A stretch of 64,000 nucleotides of DNA from Acanthacorydalis orientalis (GCA_034766995.1 CM068313.1:16055512-16119511); one strand, 5' to 3'; counted from the stretch's first letter, positions 34,500 through 46,890 are shown. Numbers and translations: made by a program. The notes: generated from the letters alone by a model not told the origin.

Positions 34500-35404
34500 A
34501 TCGAGTTAATTAACACAAGAATTGTTTTAATTAATAAAGTTTAGAAAAGTTTATTAAAATCAAAAGCGTTTATATTATGACTTACTCCTATACATGAAAT
34601 TGTTGTTTAAATTATCAGTACTACTATGTTCTTCGGTTTACGTACAGTTCGTGCTTTATCTAAATGCTATTAGTGTTACGAAAGTATACACATTATTATA
34701 TAATTACTTTAGCAAATTCACTAACTTGTTTCATTTATCTGTAGTAATTATACTGTTTAACAGTTTCATAATCTAAAAAATGTTTATATTTTCATTTATG
34801 ATTATTTGATTTTATTTTTTGTTAATTAATAATTTAATTTCTTATGTTATTATTATCTTGTGTTATTATTATGGGAAATATTACAATTTACTAATTCATA
34901 TATTATAGTTTATTGAAATTATACTGTAGATAGTTATTTGTCTATACTTTCATACAGATTATAAATGAATAATTTAGTGAACACTATTGGGTTTTTCATT
35001 TTATCGTCGGTTTTAAAAAAATATTATCGTCGAAGTTTCGACAAAAAAATTCTAATTATTTGTAAAAACAATTATCCCCAAATAATTTGAACTTAAGTAA
35101 CATAAATCAACTGTAATTCTGATTCAGTTTTATTTTACTCACTGAGATAATAACTTTATAAAAAATAAAAGTGTAATTTAATGATCAATACGCATTTTTT
35201 TAAAAACGGAGAATTTTCTGTAATTAACTTTGTCTGACTTTATTTTTATTAACGTTCCGTAAAAAAAAATAAAAAAATTAGAAATAATTATCATTTAATT
35301 TCCTTTTTTTGTTGTAATCTATTTATATAAAAAATCATTTAATGCTCACAAGTTATTAATCAATTATTATATATTATTTCTCTTTCAAAGAGTTAATTTA
35401 TATA
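34500..35404. other. AT-rich DNA, no feature seen
   Basis: A plus-strand open stretch at 34594-34776 is hydrophobic and unrecognised; I do not support it as a gene. Confidence 0.35.
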
Positions 35405-35545
35405 TCATCATCATCATCATCTTCAGCCTCTGTCAATCCACTGCTGGATAAAGGCCTCTTCCATGACTTTCCATTTTGTTCGATTCAGTGCCTCTCTTTT
35501 CCACAGTTTTCCAATAAAGTTTTTAATATCCTTATCCCATCTGTA

Positions 35546-35549
<4 letters not shown>
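35405..35549 (-). mobile_element. 3' end of an RTE-like non-LTR retrotransposon
   Basis: On the minus strand the reading frame ends YRWDKDIKNFIGKLWKREAL, NRTKWKVMEEAFIQQWIDRG, stop (35423-35425), followed directly by a (GAT/ATG)n tail at 35405-35420. The pattern W-(x)n-A-x-(N/D)R-x-x-W-x-x-x-E-x-A-(F/Y)-x-Q-Q-W-x-x-x-G right before the stop is the C-terminus of endonuclease/reverse-transcriptase proteins of RTE-type elements common in insects, which also end in short ATG-type repeats. Only the last 40 codons survive; upstream the homology runs into a (TA)n array. Confidence 0.8.

Positions 35550-35590
<41 letters not shown>
35550..35590. repeat. (TA)n array interrupting the RTE-like remnant
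   Basis: TA array at the 5' limit of the retrotransposon fragment. Confidence 0.9.
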
Positions 35591-35593
<3 letters not shown>

Positions 35594-36122
35594 CTTGATC
35601 TTGGCCAATCTCTTCAGTAAAACTAGAAGTAAAAACAGAAACTCAAGTGATCCAAAATAACGTAGATTGTTAGATCAATATACCAATTCATTGTACAAAT
35701 GTATATAAAATATATTTTTACTAATTATTTTTGTTATTGTCATACAATTTATTCGAAAAAAATAATATACTTTTGTTAATTAAAAAAGTAACTCTTAGTT
35801 ATTTAATAAATTATTTTTTTTAAAATGATTTAGTTATAAATATATAAGTTATTTATTAATAAATATGTTATTTACTTATTTTATCATTTAATATTTAATT
35901 TAAAAATATTAATAAGATTGCTTAGTTAAAAGGGATTACTTTTATGGTTTGTTTTCATATGTTGTAATTGTTTGTTTAATTAAATTATTAGTTTTCTTTT
36001 TAAAAGTTTCTAAACGTATGTGAAATATTTTATTTATACAATCTAAATAAAAAAAAACTATTTTTCATTGAATGTTATAAAATAAATAGTCAGATAAATT
36101 GATAAATAAATCTTTCTGATAA

Positions 36123-36123
<1 letters not shown>
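35591..36123. other. AT-rich DNA, no feature seen
   Basis: No further retrotransposon sequence recognised beyond the array. Confidence 0.4.

Positions 36124-36170
<47 letters not shown>
36124..36170. repeat. (TA)n array
   Basis: Uninterrupted TA array of about 47 bp. Confidence 0.95.
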
Positions 36171-36173
<3 letters not shown>

Positions 36174-36174
36174 C

Positions 36175-36370
36175 CTGTAAACGGGAATGTTTAAAGTAGT
36201 TTGATAGTAGCACTGAAACTCTGAAACGATATGACTCTCGACAAACTTACTATTTACCTTTTCCTAAGTGAAAATGAACAAGAATGTATTTATACAACCG
36301 AGTTGTGACAAGTGGTCAAGTATAGACCTGTTTCGTATGTTTTTCACAAGTAAATGTTATTATATGCAGC
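36175..36370. promoter_or_regulatory. moderately GC-richer island
   Basis: A modest rise in GC (for example GATATGACTCTCGACAAAC near 36226). No open frame or clear motif cluster; weak candidate only. Confidence 0.2.
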
Positions 36371-37105
36371 GACTGTGAAGGTTTTTATTTCACTGAAAAT
36401 AAAAATTACTTCTGTTATTTTATTACAAATGCATTAATTTCTTTAACAATGTTTGATTTCATGATGTGAAAAGTAATTAGATAATATATAGTTCTGAAAC
36501 AGAGTAATTTAACACAAACAAATGCTAATTTATAATATATAAAACTTTTTAAATTATATTATTTGATATATTTGTTTGAGTACAAAAAATGTTTTTTTTA
36601 AATGGATTTCTTTTTACTACTAAATATAAATTAAAAAATAAAACTTCCAAAAACTATAAAAAGTATATAAATTGCTTCCTTTAAAATAATTATGTATCTC
36701 TTGTAATAATTCTAATATTTATTTAAAAAAGGTTAAGTAATTATTATTCAAAATAAACAATTTATTTGTTATGATAGTAAAATATTTTTTTATGTGTTAA
36801 ATAGTATATAAATTCAAAAAAGATATATTATTATTATTTTAAAGGAAACAATTTATAGTCTTTTTATAGTTTTTGCAACTATTATTGATTAGTATAAGTT
36901 TTTTTAGCATAAGTTTTATATATTATAAATTCGTATTCATTTATATTAAAATACTGTTTCTGAACTATAGATTATTCAATTAGTTTCCACATCATGAATT
37001 CAAACACTGTTAATGAAATTACACATTTTTAATAGCAAATATAATCAATGTGTTAAACAACAAGAAATTTAATTAAATATGTTTAAGATAAAGTTGATGT
37101 CTAAT

Positions 37106-37109
<4 letters not shown>
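36371..37109. other. AT-rich DNA, no feature seen
   Basis: No supported feature. Confidence 0.4.

Positions 37110-37150
<41 letters not shown>
37110..37150. repeat. (TA)n array
   Basis: Uninterrupted TA array of about 41 bp. Confidence 0.95.
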
Positions 37151-37154
<4 letters not shown>

Positions 37155-38869
37155 ATTTTGGTTGCATATATTTCATCTTTCAATTTATACTCTCAAATAT
37201 AAAAGAAGAGCCTGAATATACATTGATACATAAGAAATTTTAGTCATCGCAGTTAAAAAATTTTGTTCTTTAAATATTTAAGTTTTATATTTTTAAATAA
37301 ACAAGTAATTTATATTCTACTTCTATTCACAAATAATATTATTCAAAATATTGAAATTCAAAGAAAATATTTTTTTAAATATCTTATCATAAAAACAACA
37401 TTCGTTATTATGAGTGTTAAATTAAAACGTTAACAGCTAAGAACAAGTCTATTTGTTTATGTTAAGGTAATAAAATTGTAAATTAGCATAAAGTATTCAA
37501 TTTTATAAAAATAAATATTAAGTTTATATTTCAAAGTGTCCATTTGTTCTGACAAAGCTCAAGTGAAAATTCATGATGTTATTATTATTTATTGTTCCCT
37601 CAAACAATCCCATTAAATGAAGTTCTAATTGTTAACAACTGAGACTCTATGTATGAATTCTAGTTAGGTTAATTAACTATTTGTACTAATGACACCGTAA
37701 TTCATAAGCTTCACATTAACAAGCTTGTTATTTTATCTGTATAACTGAGGAGAATGGAAATTATTTTACATATTTAAGGTTTTTTTAAAGTATATGTGAT
37801 ATAATTAGACGTTTGGTACGTTTAAAAATTGTCTTACATATAATACAATAAAATTGTTGTTATGAATTGGAGAAGCTTTAAAAAATATTTATGTTTTTTT
37901 TTCAATTAAAGTTATAATTGTTTGGGTTTATAACTGTGACTCTGTTTACATATTTCTTTAGTCTTGTTCGAGTTACTTTATATAAGATTATTTTTTGGAC
38001 TTGTGCTATTTTCAAAAAGTTATAAGGCACTTTTTAATTAAAAGAATGTATATAAATTATTATAAACGTATGAAATATTTTTGTCAAACTAATGATTTAT
38101 ATTTTAATTTATAAAAATTGACAGAAATATTCTTCTGTATTTATTCTTATAATTTTTCTCCTAGTATTTTTTTACAATACAAGCATTTATAAAATGAAAA
38201 CATTATATTAATTTATTGTTTAATAAATTTATTTTCTAGAATATGCTTACAGTTTTACTGTACACAAATGATTTAGAAAAAAAATCATAATTTTAATATT
38301 CGAAAATTGTTGTGATTTAAAAAAAATAAATAATAAGTAATTCAGAATAATCATGCGATAAATTCAGTTTCACAAATTACTTAACTTTTTAAATATTTAA
38401 ACTTGTTCTCATCTAAATTATTTAGAAATTCATTATTGTATATTTTCATTATATTTATCACTGAATATTTTGATTTAATAACATTTTCGATATATTATTC
38501 ACATTTATTGATCATGGTCAAGATCACCAGTAGAATAAAAGGTGTTTTAATTATAATTGTTAAAATATCTCTTATGGATTTTTGTTGAATATTATTTTTT
38601 TTCATAAGATAGAAAACGTTAAACTCTTAATTTTGTTTTAATTACTATTAAATCCTTTTATAATAAATATTTACAGTAAATTGATGTTAAATGTAAACGT
38701 TTTTGATATATATCATTAAATTTAATTTTATGGACATGAAAATATAGATTTAATAATATGTTTTGAATTTTTTAATCCCAAATATATATTTTTGTTTTAA
38801 AATACATTTTGTTCATGTATGTGAATGTTTGATATTTGATAAAAAGATTAAATACCTACGGTTATTTTT
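37151..38869. other. AT-rich DNA, no feature seen
   Basis: A long stop-dense stretch without arrays, TIRs or islands. Confidence 0.4.
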
Positions 38870-39175
38870 TAACGTCACTTATTCAATTTTTAATTCTTAG
38901 AGACTTCAGTGTTCGATAATGACTGAAAACTGCTTGGAATTTAGCTCAAACACCGCGAAACAGGATCTAAGTTACGCTACTGAATAGTAAATCTGCGCTT
39001 GCGTTTGTAATCAACCAACCAATTCCATCGTCGATCACGGCCGAAGGGATTGAAAACGCTAATGAATGTTTTATAAAACGCGGATATTCATTTGGATGTT
39101 ACATTAACTGTAAAGTCAAACAGCATTCGAATTCAAATCGAGTGTGACGGTGGGTTGGTACCGCGAATTTTTTAT
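38870..39175. promoter_or_regulatory. GC-richer island, candidate regulatory element
   Basis: CpG-containing block (CCATCGTCGATCACGGCCGA near 39027; GTGTGACGGTGGGTTGGTAC near 39141) with a CCAAT box (AACCAACCAATTCC near 39014) and TTTATAAAACGCGG near 39068, which could act as a TATA box. No coding frame. Either an enhancer or a promoter. Confidence 0.3.
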
Positions 39176-39388
39176 CTTCATTTTCAATATCCATATCAGC
39201 TTAATTGAAAAAAATGAATTTTGTTTATTACGAAGTTCATGAAAAACGTTTCATGATCAAGGAAATGTAGTTCAAATGAAGATTAATATTTATACATTTA
39301 GATGGATTTAAATTTGAATTTTTCCGCCCTTTTATCATTGGATGTTTTTAATTACATGCACATCAAATAATTTACATTGCATTTATGC

Positions 39389-39391
<3 letters not shown>
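39176..39391. other. AT-rich DNA, no feature seen
   Basis: No supported feature. Confidence 0.4.

Positions 39392-39428
<37 letters not shown>
39392..39428. repeat. (TA)n array
   Basis: TA array of about 37 bp. Confidence 0.95.
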
Positions 39429-39431
<3 letters not shown>

Positions 39432-39937
39432 ATGTGTAACTAAATAAATATTTTACTCTCAAACAGACATGAAATATAAATACTAAATGATCAGTGAGGT
39501 GTTGTATAATGAGGTATTTTATTGTATGATGGTTTCATATTTAACTCTGAGAACGAATATTTCAAATTTGAATAAATATTTTCAATGTTTCAAAAACATT
39601 CGTGTACTGAAATACTTAATAGTATTAAAAACAATTTTTCTTTGTAAAATTTTATTACATCCAGTTCCATCCTTTCTCGCTTTCCGTTTATATACCCAAT
39701 TCTAAAGCGATAGAGATTTCAATTTAAAAAATGTCAACAACAAAAATAGGTTTTGGACATTTTCACATGCGTCAGTGAGAGAACATAAAAAAAACATATA
39801 AAACACATTTCTCAAAAAAGCCACGAAAATATATCGACCCTTTTTATCGTATACGAGTATTTTTACACCATAAACGTAATCAACTCAAAACAATCGTTGT
39901 CAATCAAGTGAAGGGGTATATTTTGTTTTATGTAGGC

Positions 39938-39941
<4 letters not shown>
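39429..39941. other. AT-rich DNA, no feature seen
   Basis: A plus-strand open stretch at 39487-39705 has an ATG but no recognisable content and AT-rich codons; not supported. Confidence 0.35.

Positions 39942-39971
<30 letters not shown>
39942..39971. repeat. (TA)n array
   Basis: TA array of about 30 bp just left of a GC-rich island. Confidence 0.9.
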
Positions 39972-39974
<3 letters not shown>

Positions 39975-39999
39975 GCATCTGTATAACGTTTTTATAAAC

Positions 40000-40350
40000 G
40001 TTTACTCATGGGTCGTTCCCGACTGCATTACAAATCGACTCGATCCATTTGTCTAACACCCGTTCATTACTTTGGAAATAAAAGACATCGGATTGCAGTT
40101 TCCGCAGCTACGGCCGCGCCTCTGCCCAACGCCATTCTGAACCGTTCACAGCGGATGTAATCTTGTCCGGATTTCTCTCACTTTTATCTATTTATCGGAA
40201 AAATAATAATGAACGTTCGCCTTCGATGAATGGTCTTTCATCGGATACTGCTTATAGCAGAAAATATAGTGATTGGAATTTTTGGAATCTAAGGGATCGT
40301 TTATTTCTATTTAACTCACAATATCGTGCTGAGCTTCCATTATGAAAATT
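40000..40350. promoter_or_regulatory. GC-rich island, candidate regulatory element
   Basis: Contains GCAGCTACGGCCGCGCCTCT near 40104 and many CpGs. The right part, 40163-40345, is open on the plus strand for 60 codons but starts with TTG, not ATG, and shows no known domain (segment SSDTAYSRKYSDWNFWNLRD). Conserved non-coding element favoured; an exon is possible. Confidence 0.3.
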
Positions 40351-40477
40351 ATTTTTTAACTGAATAAATAATTTATATATTATATGTAGACGATGGAATC
40401 TCAATATTTGAACATTTTTATCTTTGTAATATTTTTTTTTATATTTCGGGAATGAACGGTTTATACAGAGATTAAAC

Positions 40478-40480
<3 letters not shown>

Positions 40481-40511
<31 letters not shown>
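40481..40511. repeat. (TA)n array
   Basis: TA array of about 31 bp. Confidence 0.9.
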
Positions 40512-40514
<3 letters not shown>

Positions 40515-40877
40515 TTTTGTAACATTTTCATATCTTTTATTAATAACTTAAATGAAATATTTTCATCTTTATATATAAGTGAATAAAATAAATTTTTAAA
40601 TTGAAATAGCAAAATTATTGACATAGCAAAATTAGCTAAAATTGACGTATAATATTTGAAAGCGTAGATATTTTTTTATATTTATTGATAAATAAATATA
40701 TAAATATATTTATTTATATAAAACAAACATACTTATTGATGAAAAACATTTATAGTTTAAAATAATTTTCTTCGAATAAGAAATTAATTCGAATATAATT
40801 TCTTTGTGTAAAAAATTAAGAAATTTCAGTAACTGTGTATATTTTTATAAATAAATTGAACGCTTCATAGTATTTTA
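40512..40877. other. AT-rich DNA, no feature seen
   Basis: No supported feature before the next mariner copy. Confidence 0.4.
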
Positions 40878-41426
40878 TTAGGTTGGTTGGAAAATAATTG
40901 CAGTTTTTGTTTTCTGAACTCTAATTTTAATTTTTTTCAATGAAAGTGTTCATGTTAATATCATTTTAAAGTGTATTTTTCGGTCTATATTTTGGTAATA
41001 TCGACTTTGGTTTTAGTATTAATTTTCCTTCAAATTGGGTTATTGAATTAAACATGGAAAATAAGCCTGTAAGAGCATTTCTGTATGAGTTCAAGACGGG
41101 TGATAAAGCAGCAGAAACTGCTCGTAAACTAAACGATGGTTTTGGTGTGGGAACTGTTGAGGAAAGTACTGTGCAATGGTAGTTCCTAAAATTTCGTGCT
41201 GTGGATGAGAGCCTTGAAGATGAAGAAAGTCCCGGGTGTCATTCCTCAGTTTATAACGACCAACTGAAGGCATTAATTGAATCAGAACCATGCAAAAAAA
41301 TTCGAGAGCTTGCACAAAAGATGGGCGTTAGTTATTCAACAGTTCTGTACCACTTAAAACAACTTAAATTAAAAAAAAATATGAGTTTGAAGGTCATATA
41401 TCGCAAATATTTTTCTACCAACCGAA
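40878..41426 (+). mobile_element. family A mariner deletion derivative, copy A3 (549 bp)
   Basis: Left end TTAGGTTGGTTGGAAAATAA, right end ATTTTTCTACCAACCGAA, with TA on both sides (40876-40877 and 41427-41428). Same order of leader, HTH coding part and 3' terminal junction as A1 and A2, and almost the same length as A1. Carries the best-preserved reading frame of the family in this window. Confidence 0.95.
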
Positions 41427-41434
41427 TACATTAA
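41054..41434 (+). pseudogene. near-intact HTH-only mariner ORF in A3, one nonsense codon
   Basis: ATG at 41054 opens MENKPVRAFLYEFKTGDKAA, continues ETARKLNDGFGVGTVEESTV and reaches a TAG at 41180-41182 where relatives encode Trp (QWWF). Beyond it the same frame continues without a break through FLKFRAVDESLEDEESPG, YNDQLKALIESEP, IRELAQKMGVSYSTVLYHLK and on through the junction to a stop after 41431. Apart from the one stop, all 126 codons are in frame. It holds both helix-turn-helix modules and no catalytic Asp. A single G-to-A change explains the stop. Confidence 0.88.
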
Positions 41435-41955
41435 GTATTTATTGTAACTTGCAACGAAGCAGTTATAAAAGAAATTAAAACGATATTTATAAAATATTTT
41501 TCTTTAAAAAAGATAGTAAACATAAAGCCGGTCATCTTAAAGAAAAAAAATAAATTCAAAACTAAAAAAAATATATATAATAGAATCATTTTTAAAAATA
41601 ACTGGTGATTAGGTTGAAAAATGTATACATCTTTTAAAATTCACCCTTGTTTATAAATACTCTTTCAAATCATTAATATTTTCTCTAATTCGAATTTTTT
41701 TCTTTATTAAATATTTTTAAAACCGATAATATTATCTTATCATTATTTAAATTTTATTTTATTCTTGAACAAAATAGTAATTCTTTATATAAATAAAATA
41801 ATGACATTTAAAAAAGTGTTATTTTTATGAATAATTTGTTTTTTGAGCTATTTGTAAGAATATAAAAACAAAAAGCTTAAAATGTAATTTTCAAAATTCA
41901 TTTATGCTTTAAAAGAAAATAGCTTTTTTCTATAGATATGATGTATCTCTCACTT

Positions 41956-41958
<3 letters not shown>
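41435..41958. other. AT-rich DNA, no feature seen
   Basis: No supported feature. Confidence 0.4.

Positions 41959-42013
<55 letters not shown>
41959..42013. repeat. (TA)n array
   Basis: Uninterrupted TA array of about 55 bp. Confidence 0.95.
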
Positions 42014-42015
<2 letters not shown>

Positions 42016-42239
42016 CTAATGTTTTAAAGGTAATATACGTCTTATTCTAAAAAAGCACAATTTCTTTGAAGAACATTGTTTACAAAATAATTGGTTTTGT
42101 TTCAAGCGAATATCTAATTTGTAACTATATATAATTTAAAATAAATTCAATAAAAAAATATTTAAACATCACGAATGGGTTATTTATTTTAGAGAAATAA
42201 AACAATATGAATTTTGAATAATTTAAATCTGCTTATAAT

Positions 42240-42800
42240 TATTGATCGCGGATTTGATTAAAAGAACACTTGAATTCGTTTTTAATTGCGTTTCGAAATA
42301 TTCCACTCAGTAGTGACTCGCCGATAAGAACACACGGAAACACATCAATTATTATATTATACAATAACAATAATATTGTAATGGTTGTGTGTGAAAAGAA
42401 TCGAAATATCAACATGACAAAAAGATTAAATGATAAAAATGGTTCCATTGTCGTGATCGGTCGTACAATGTCACTTTTTCACGAGAAAAAACCTGGCCGA
42501 AATGTGGTAAAACGACTGTTCCGTTTACATACATAAAGTTTGAAGGTCTCGAGTTGGCGAGAGAAAAAAAAACGCCTTTTGCTTTTAAAACGCCTTCTTT
42601 TTTTATTTGCACTCACTTGGTTTATTTGCATCAAAGGCGGCACATTCCCGCCAAAGAACACAAAGGTCGTCAGCTCGAGGCCACATCACTACGCGGTTTC
42701 CTACGTAAGCTACACACATACCTACACGGGTTCTGTGTTCATTGCTAGCACCCTTTTTCCTTCTCATATATATTTCATGCGTTGTCCGTGATGAAGACTG
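42240..42800. promoter_or_regulatory. largest GC-richer island, open in several frames
   Basis: About 550 bp of GC-richer sequence in which at least seven overlapping frames on both strands stay open for 60-90 codons. None has a recognisable domain, and mutual overlap on both strands argues against coding. It contains a perfect octamer ATTTGCAT at 42624-42631 followed by CAAAGG, which in reverse reads CCTTTGATGCAAAT, close to a SOX-POU composite site. Sites ACAATAACAATAATATTGTA (42361) are SOX-like. Enhancer-type element is the best reading. Confidence 0.35.
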
Positions 42801-44091
42801 AATATTTTCAAGCAAAGAATGATAAAATACGAGAATATAAACACATTTGCCGCATTTTAGTTTAATCATACTTTACTGTTTATTATTTTTACCGTAGCTC
42901 TGTGTAATTACTTAAGTTGTTTATGAATTTTATTATCAACAGGTAGTTAAAGATAGTCCCCAGGAGCGTAATTCATATATGTACAAAGGATGTAACATTA
43001 TAATGTGTTTATCTAATGAGGATACAACAGACTACTGTGTCGTCATGATAACGTAATTAGAAAATAATTTCCGAACTACAAATTGAACGGAGATGACATT
43101 ATTTTTGAATGAAATTCTCAGATAAACGATGCGGATCCTCATTCGGTCTGATATGTAAGTTTATTTATACTATTCTGAAATTGAGTTATTGTAATTGAAA
43201 TTCAGTTATACAAATAAAACTTTTAAACAGATAAGTGCGTGTGTTGATTGGAATTGTTATGTAAATGTTTTCGACAAACGAATTAATTAAAAAACAAACA
43301 TTAAATTGAATTTCATACACTCTAGCAAATGAAAAAATAATATATTCATTTATACGAACTGAACAATTTTATAAAAAAAAACGGTTGTAACATCTGAATC
43401 AAATTTCATAATAATATAAATTAAAAATATATTTCATATAATTGATATAATTGGAACAAATACCGAAAAGTAAAAAGAGTAAATGATTTTATAAAAATTA
43501 AAGCTTAAAGTGTTTCAATTTAACATCTTGGATTGGAAGACTATAAAGTCAAATATCGCTGTGAAATTGAAATACTTCTATTTATTTTATACTCTATAAA
43601 AAATTGACAGTACCGAAAGTACAAATAAAGTCATTACGACTATTGCTAAAATTCATTACAAAAAGCAACGAAAATAAGTCTGATTTAAAAGAAACATTAG
43701 CCCGTAAAGAGTATTCGATTTAAGCTTCGTACAATGACAGTTTAAATAAAATATGGACTTCGAATGCGAAGATAATTCAGCACGTACAGACAATAAAGGA
43801 ATTAAAAAAGTATGTCGGTTGAAAACACCAAAAGGAAAGTAAAAAATGAATACGTCTATAAAACAATATAAAAAAGTTTTAATACCGTTTTCATGCTAAA
43901 GAAACTTAAATTGCAATGAAACGGCTTTGTTGTAAAAAAGAAGTATGCATCAAAGTGATATCGGAATAAACTATTCTATTGATATTCTTACATTTAAAAT
44001 ATGAAAAAAGATAGAATGTGGAAGAAAGTTTGAGCCTCAAAGGTAAAGTTTCGATTTTTTTAAAGATATGTAAAATGTTATATATCTCCTA
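42801..44091. other. less extreme AT-rich DNA, no feature seen
   Basis: Slightly GC-richer than elsewhere (for example 42950-43150), but without a supported exon, TIR or repeat. Confidence 0.35.
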
Positions 44092-44299
44092 TATATATAT
44101 ATAAGTTGGAGAGGTGATATTAAATATTACCTTAAAAATAAAAAGACAGTCAAATTAAATTCATTTTTAATGCATGATGTTCTTTTTATTACAATTTTCA
44201 AAGATAACACATTCAATTAAAAATCAATATTTCTCTATCTTTTATGTTTCAAGAGGAAACGGATATAAATCACTGACGTTTAGATAAAAAAAAACTCAT

Positions 44300-44450
44300 T
44301 TCATAATACCAGTACATCGATAGTTTTTCTACGTCTTCGGAGCTAGTAAGGTCACAGAACTGACTTCCCTCGTTTCGCACACGTTCGCAATGTTATACAT
44401 TGTATATGTGTTAAAGTTTGCTGAAAATGTGTTATCGCATACTCGGCTGT
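44300..44450. promoter_or_regulatory. small GC-richer island
   Basis: CpG-containing block (CTACGTCTTCGGAGCTAGTA near 44329; CGTTTCGCACACGTTCGCAA near 44370). No open frame; weak regulatory candidate. Confidence 0.22.
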
Positions 44451-44528
44451 TACCACTATTTTATTAAAAACATGTGATTTTTTTCATCTGATGTCATGAA
44501 TTTGAGATTTCGAAATATTGTCTGCAGA

Positions 44529-44531
<3 letters not shown>

Positions 44532-44581
<50 letters not shown>
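44532..44581. repeat. (TA)n array
   Basis: Uninterrupted TA array of about 50 bp. Confidence 0.95.
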
Positions 44582-44584
<3 letters not shown>

Positions 44585-45101
44585 TATTGTTACCATATTT
44601 CATTCAAGTTAATGGCTGTTTGTTATGGTTCTGAAAAATATATTTTCATTTTATGCGAATATTATTTATATTCAGTCAGAAGATACTAAAAAAAAATAAT
44701 CAAGATATAAAATGAATTAAAAATAATTTAATATATGTAAACCATAACTATTACTTATTTATATTGGTAATAAAAAGCAATTATATTTTCTTATGTAATT
44801 ATTTATGCTTACGTGTCAAAATATTTGATAAATAAAATTAAAGTAAGAATTATACAAATGATAATAATTGTTAAATAATGAAAATTTACGAAAAAGATTT
44901 TTTTTCAACAAAAGATAAAATAATGTAGATACTTATAATGGTAGAAATGGACACAAGAATAGCTTAACTTGCTAAGTTCAAAATTATTGATTGAAATTAA
45001 TTTATATACTACTTAACATTTATAAAGTTGAGTGTTCAGCATCAGAAACAAAAAAAATAATATTTGTGTTTTGATAACGTCATATTTCCTAATATGGAGC
45101 T
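44582..45101. other. AT-rich DNA, no feature seen
   Basis: No supported feature. Confidence 0.4.
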
Positions 45102-45107
45102 AATATA

Positions 45108-45161
<54 letters not shown>
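45102..45161. repeat. (TA)n array
   Basis: TA array with one TTT interruption. Confidence 0.95.
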
Positions 45162-45165
<4 letters not shown>

Positions 45166-45444
45166 TAGGTAAAAATTATTAATTCTTTTTATTCAAATCT
45201 GGCAGTCTTTTCATTAATAGTCCGTTGTTAAAATGGCGATATATATGCGAAATATTCATCCATCTAAATAACAAAACATTATTATTACAAAAAGTCTAAA
45301 ACCAACTGAATTTCTTTACATAATATCAGAATATTAAAAATTATATTGGGAATATCTATAAAAAGTCTTTGGATCATAATAAATCGTTAGAAATTAAAAA
45401 AGGCAATAATTATGGATTGTGTTATCAGTTGTTAAGGAAGTTTT

Positions 45445-45447
<3 letters not shown>

Positions 45448-45504
<57 letters not shown>
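45448..45504. repeat. (TA)n array
   Basis: Uninterrupted TA array of about 57 bp. Confidence 0.95.
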
Positions 45505-45508
<4 letters not shown>

Positions 45509-46619
45509 CACACTTCTTTGTATATCAAACACCTTCAAATAATATAATCTATTTAGAAATATACAGATATGTGAATGAACAACGAATTGATAACCCTTTT
45601 AGAACAGCTACATCTACTGGAAATTTAAATGGCTTTATTCGAGATAACTTGCGCGTTATTTGCAAAGAAATTCAATCTAAAGACAACACGATACTTTAAT
45701 TATGGAACTTATTCTGTTACAGGAAAATGCTTGTCGCTTATGTTGTTTAAGCAGTACTCAAGTGCATTTATAGTTGAAAATTGATATCTATTCACGTCCA
45801 TTGTATAACTTTGACCTTGAATCACTTAAATATATTAAGGGGTCGCAAGGAGAAGATGATATAGATACTTAAAAATAAGTGCATTATCGACTACACTTCT
45901 TACTTATCAATTACTGGCCTAAATATGTGTGTTGGATGATATAGATAATTACTGAAAAATAATATAGAAACATGTTTTTGAAAAAAAATTTTAAGGAACC
46001 GAAATTTATTTAGATAATTATCTATATATTTTTACTTCATTTTACATATCTATATAAAATAATTAATTATGGGTATTCAATTGAAATTTTTTTATTTACG
46101 TTATTAATTATTATATAAATCAAAATTACTGAATCAGTATTGGTATTCAAGTTAGGTTCCCGTATTATAGTATATTGATAATTATTAACAAATTGTGTGT
46201 GCATTTATATTTATCTATGAAGTTATATGAAAATACATTTATTGAAACTATAAGTCTGCATTATTAATATACTAACGTTATTAATTATTGTGTAATAAAA
46301 CAACGTATTTACAAATTTAATCTAATTATAGTTGAAAATATAGAGCACAAAATACGAATTGAACTTTTAATTAACAACTGTTGTTTTATTCACTAGATCT
46401 GTTTACCTTTTGCACATATAAATGTGCATACATAAATATACATAAATTGAACTAACTTTATACAGTAAATGTAATTGTCGCCATATCGTAAAACAAATGT
46501 ATAGTGGCTCATTTCGTACATATAAAACAATTATAATTGTATGTATTTGTTCGAAAACATAATTTAACATTTCCAACAGGTTCAATAATATTAGCAATTA
46601 AATTTCGTGAAGAAACTTT
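45505..46619. other. AT-rich DNA, no feature seen
   Basis: No supported gene or element; a slightly GC-richer part at 45620-45880 shows nothing specific. Confidence 0.38.
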
Positions 46620-46890
46620 CCTTTAAAGTGTTCAAGTGTTGTAATCGGAGTTGTAGGACACGACGCAAATAAGTTTTAAACTACCCACGGACTGGCCCAA
46701 AAGTTTCAGCTTCGTAGCAGATACAACAGTTTGTCATTTGCATGACAACTACATACAGGCATGGATGAAAATAAGAACGGCTGTTTGTTTTCATTATAAA
46801 CGACGTATAAATGTCTGGCAATTTATGTTTTGCTTTGACGTGACTCGCAAATATAAATTGCTACTTTATGTGCAACTGAAATGAGGCATA
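46620..46890. promoter_or_regulatory. GC-richer island with octamer palindrome
   Basis: Contains a perfect inverted repeat, TTGTCAT (46731-46737) and ATGACAA (46742-46748), whose centre creates the octamer ATTTGCAT. CpGs and TTTATG/ATAAA homeodomain-type sites lie around it. No open frame. Enhancer-like, inferred. Confidence 0.35.

Noticed and set aside
34594..34776. 60-codon hydrophobic plus-strand frame
   Set aside because: AT-rich codons, no domain, no supporting context; fits chance.
42240..42869. Seven overlapping open frames on both strands
   Set aside because: They overlap each other in conflicting frames, have no recognisable domain and follow from the lower AT content of the island, which reduces stops. 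Treated as a non-coding island.
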